DNA from: Rubrivivax sp.
GTDB taxonomy: Bacteria; Pseudomonadota; Gammaproteobacteria; Burkholderiales; Burkholderiaceae_C
NCBI GenBank assembly: GCA_020851615.1
Contig: JADZCL010000072.1
Coordinates: 1-7,197, forward strand
Reading direction: 5' to 3'
DNA length: 7,197 nt
This document shows, piece by piece, positions 6,721 through 7,197 of the stretch; within the stretch, counting starts at the first letter, position 1, and each line of letters begins with the position of its first letter. The translations under genes and the position numbers were made by a program. The notes under the pieces are model-generated. The model ran no database searches and was not told the origin of the DNA. It saw only the letters and a list, made by a program, of their open reading frames with translations.

Positions 6721-6755
6721 GCGTTCAGCGTGCGGCGTTCAGCGCGCAGCGTGCG
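6721..6755. repeat. Cluster of short direct repeats at the end of the DUF6544-like gene
   Basis: GCGTTCAGCG occurs at 6721-6730 and again at 6735-6744, a 14-bp period. CAGCGTGCG occurs at 6726-6734 and 6747-6755. The minus-strand stop of the DUF6544-like gene (TGA, 6739-6741) lies within the second GCGTTCAGCG copy. The cluster looks like small local duplication in low-complexity GC-rich sequence. Confidence 0.5.
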
Positions 6756-7197
6756 CGCTATCGAACTCGACGGCTGTCAGCTTGCCGCGCCAGTACGGCA
6801 GGCGGCCCCCGGGCAGCAGCCAGGCCACTTCACCCGTGTGCGGAACCCAGACCCCGGAATGCGCAGCGTAGTCGCGCCAGCGCCCTTCCCAGGGCGTCTG
6901 GATACTGCGCCCGCCAACCAGGCGGCCGCGCCCCGGTGCATACACGCGCGCGATCAGGTCGTCGGCGCCGAATTCGAACTCCAGCGTCACGGCCAGTGCG
7001 CCATCGTGCAGCGTGGCCCGGGCGCGCTGGGCGTCCACCCCCTCCCAGCGCACGCCCTGGCTGGGCAGCAGCGCGGTCGGATACCAGGCGGCCTCGGCCA
7101 GCCAGCGCAGGAGCTCGTCGCGCGCGAAGTCGCCCGTGCCCCGCTGCTCGGCCACGGTCACCAGGCCCAGGAGCGCTGCCTGCAGCAGTCCTTCGCC
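6739..7197 (-). CDS. DUF6544-like conserved hypothetical protein (C-terminal part, runs off the right edge)
   Basis: The frame is open from the right edge to the TGA at 6739, showing the last 152 residues. A GTG at 7159-7161 is not a likely start, because the codons before it continue the same protein-like sequence (GLLQAALLGL). The visible part resembles the C-terminal half of the uncharacterised DUF6544/DUF6920-type proteins, which are typically some 250-300 residues: DELLRWLAEAAWYPTALLP, then GVRWEGVDAQRARATL, then a Trp/Pro-rich end with PWEGRWRDYAAHSGVWVP, HTGEVAWLLPGG and LPYWRGKL. No catalytic motif is recognisable and the cellular role is unknown. The start, any signal peptide and any N-terminal membrane segments lie outside. 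The family call is from remembered consensus, so moderate; that this is a real coding sequence is firmer. It is the first gene visible in the co-directional minus-strand run. Confidence 0.7.
   Translation of the reverse strand, partial: GEGLLQAALLGLVTVAEQRGTGDFARDELLRWLAEAAWYPTALLPSQGVRWEGVDAQRARATLHDGALAVTLEFEFGADDLIARVYAPGRGRLVGGRSIQTPWEGRWRDYAAHSGVWVPHTGEVAWLLPGGRLPYWRGKLTAVEFDSAHAAR

Noticed and set aside
5801..6871. A 356-codon plus-strand open frame over the TatD-like gene
   Set aside because: It is Ser/Arg/Ala-rich shadow sequence; the minus strand carries all TatD metal ligands in the right order.

Overview
The window is GC-rich and densely coded, with almost no intergenic space. UbiG, a GspE/PulE-type ATPase, a YjjV-like TatD hydrolase and a TctB/TctA transporter pair together suggest a betaproteobacterium, most likely of the order Burkholderiales. 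This assignment is an inference from gene content and composition; there is no rRNA or other marker here.

Layout from left to right. The left edge (1-521, minus) holds the N-terminal 173 residues of the ubiquinone-pathway O-methyltransferase UbiG. A 113-bp divergent spacer separates it from the only plus-strand gene, a GNAT-family N-acetyltransferase (635-1147). The 3' end of that gene overlaps, tail to tail, the 3' end of tctA by 59 bp. From 1089 to the right edge everything is on the minus strand. In transcription order the genes are: a DUF6544-like protein cut by the window edge, a YjjV-like TatD-family hydrolase, a spermidine-synthase-like methyltransferase-fold protein, a GspE/PulE-family secretion or pilus ATPase, TctB and TctA. 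The gaps in that order are 48, 52, 7, 49 and 13 bp, with no convincing terminator between genes, so the six could form one transcription unit. Its promoter would lie beyond the right edge.

The TctB-TctA pair forms the membrane part of a tripartite tricarboxylate-type transporter. The periplasmic binding protein gene tctC, which commonly precedes tctB, is absent; the GspE-like gene sits in its place. The GspE-like ATPase has every motif of an active enzyme but no secretin, platform or pilin gene near it. It is closely spaced with the spermidine-synthase-like gene, whose own active-site region departs from true aminopropyltransferases.

There is no mobile element, CRISPR array, tRNA or rRNA that I can see, and no clear new defence or metabolic system. 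Most of the window is ordinary chromosomal housekeeping or transport sequence. The points most worth a second look are the orphan ATPase with its methyltransferase-like neighbour, the transporter without its binding protein, and the convergent coding overlap.
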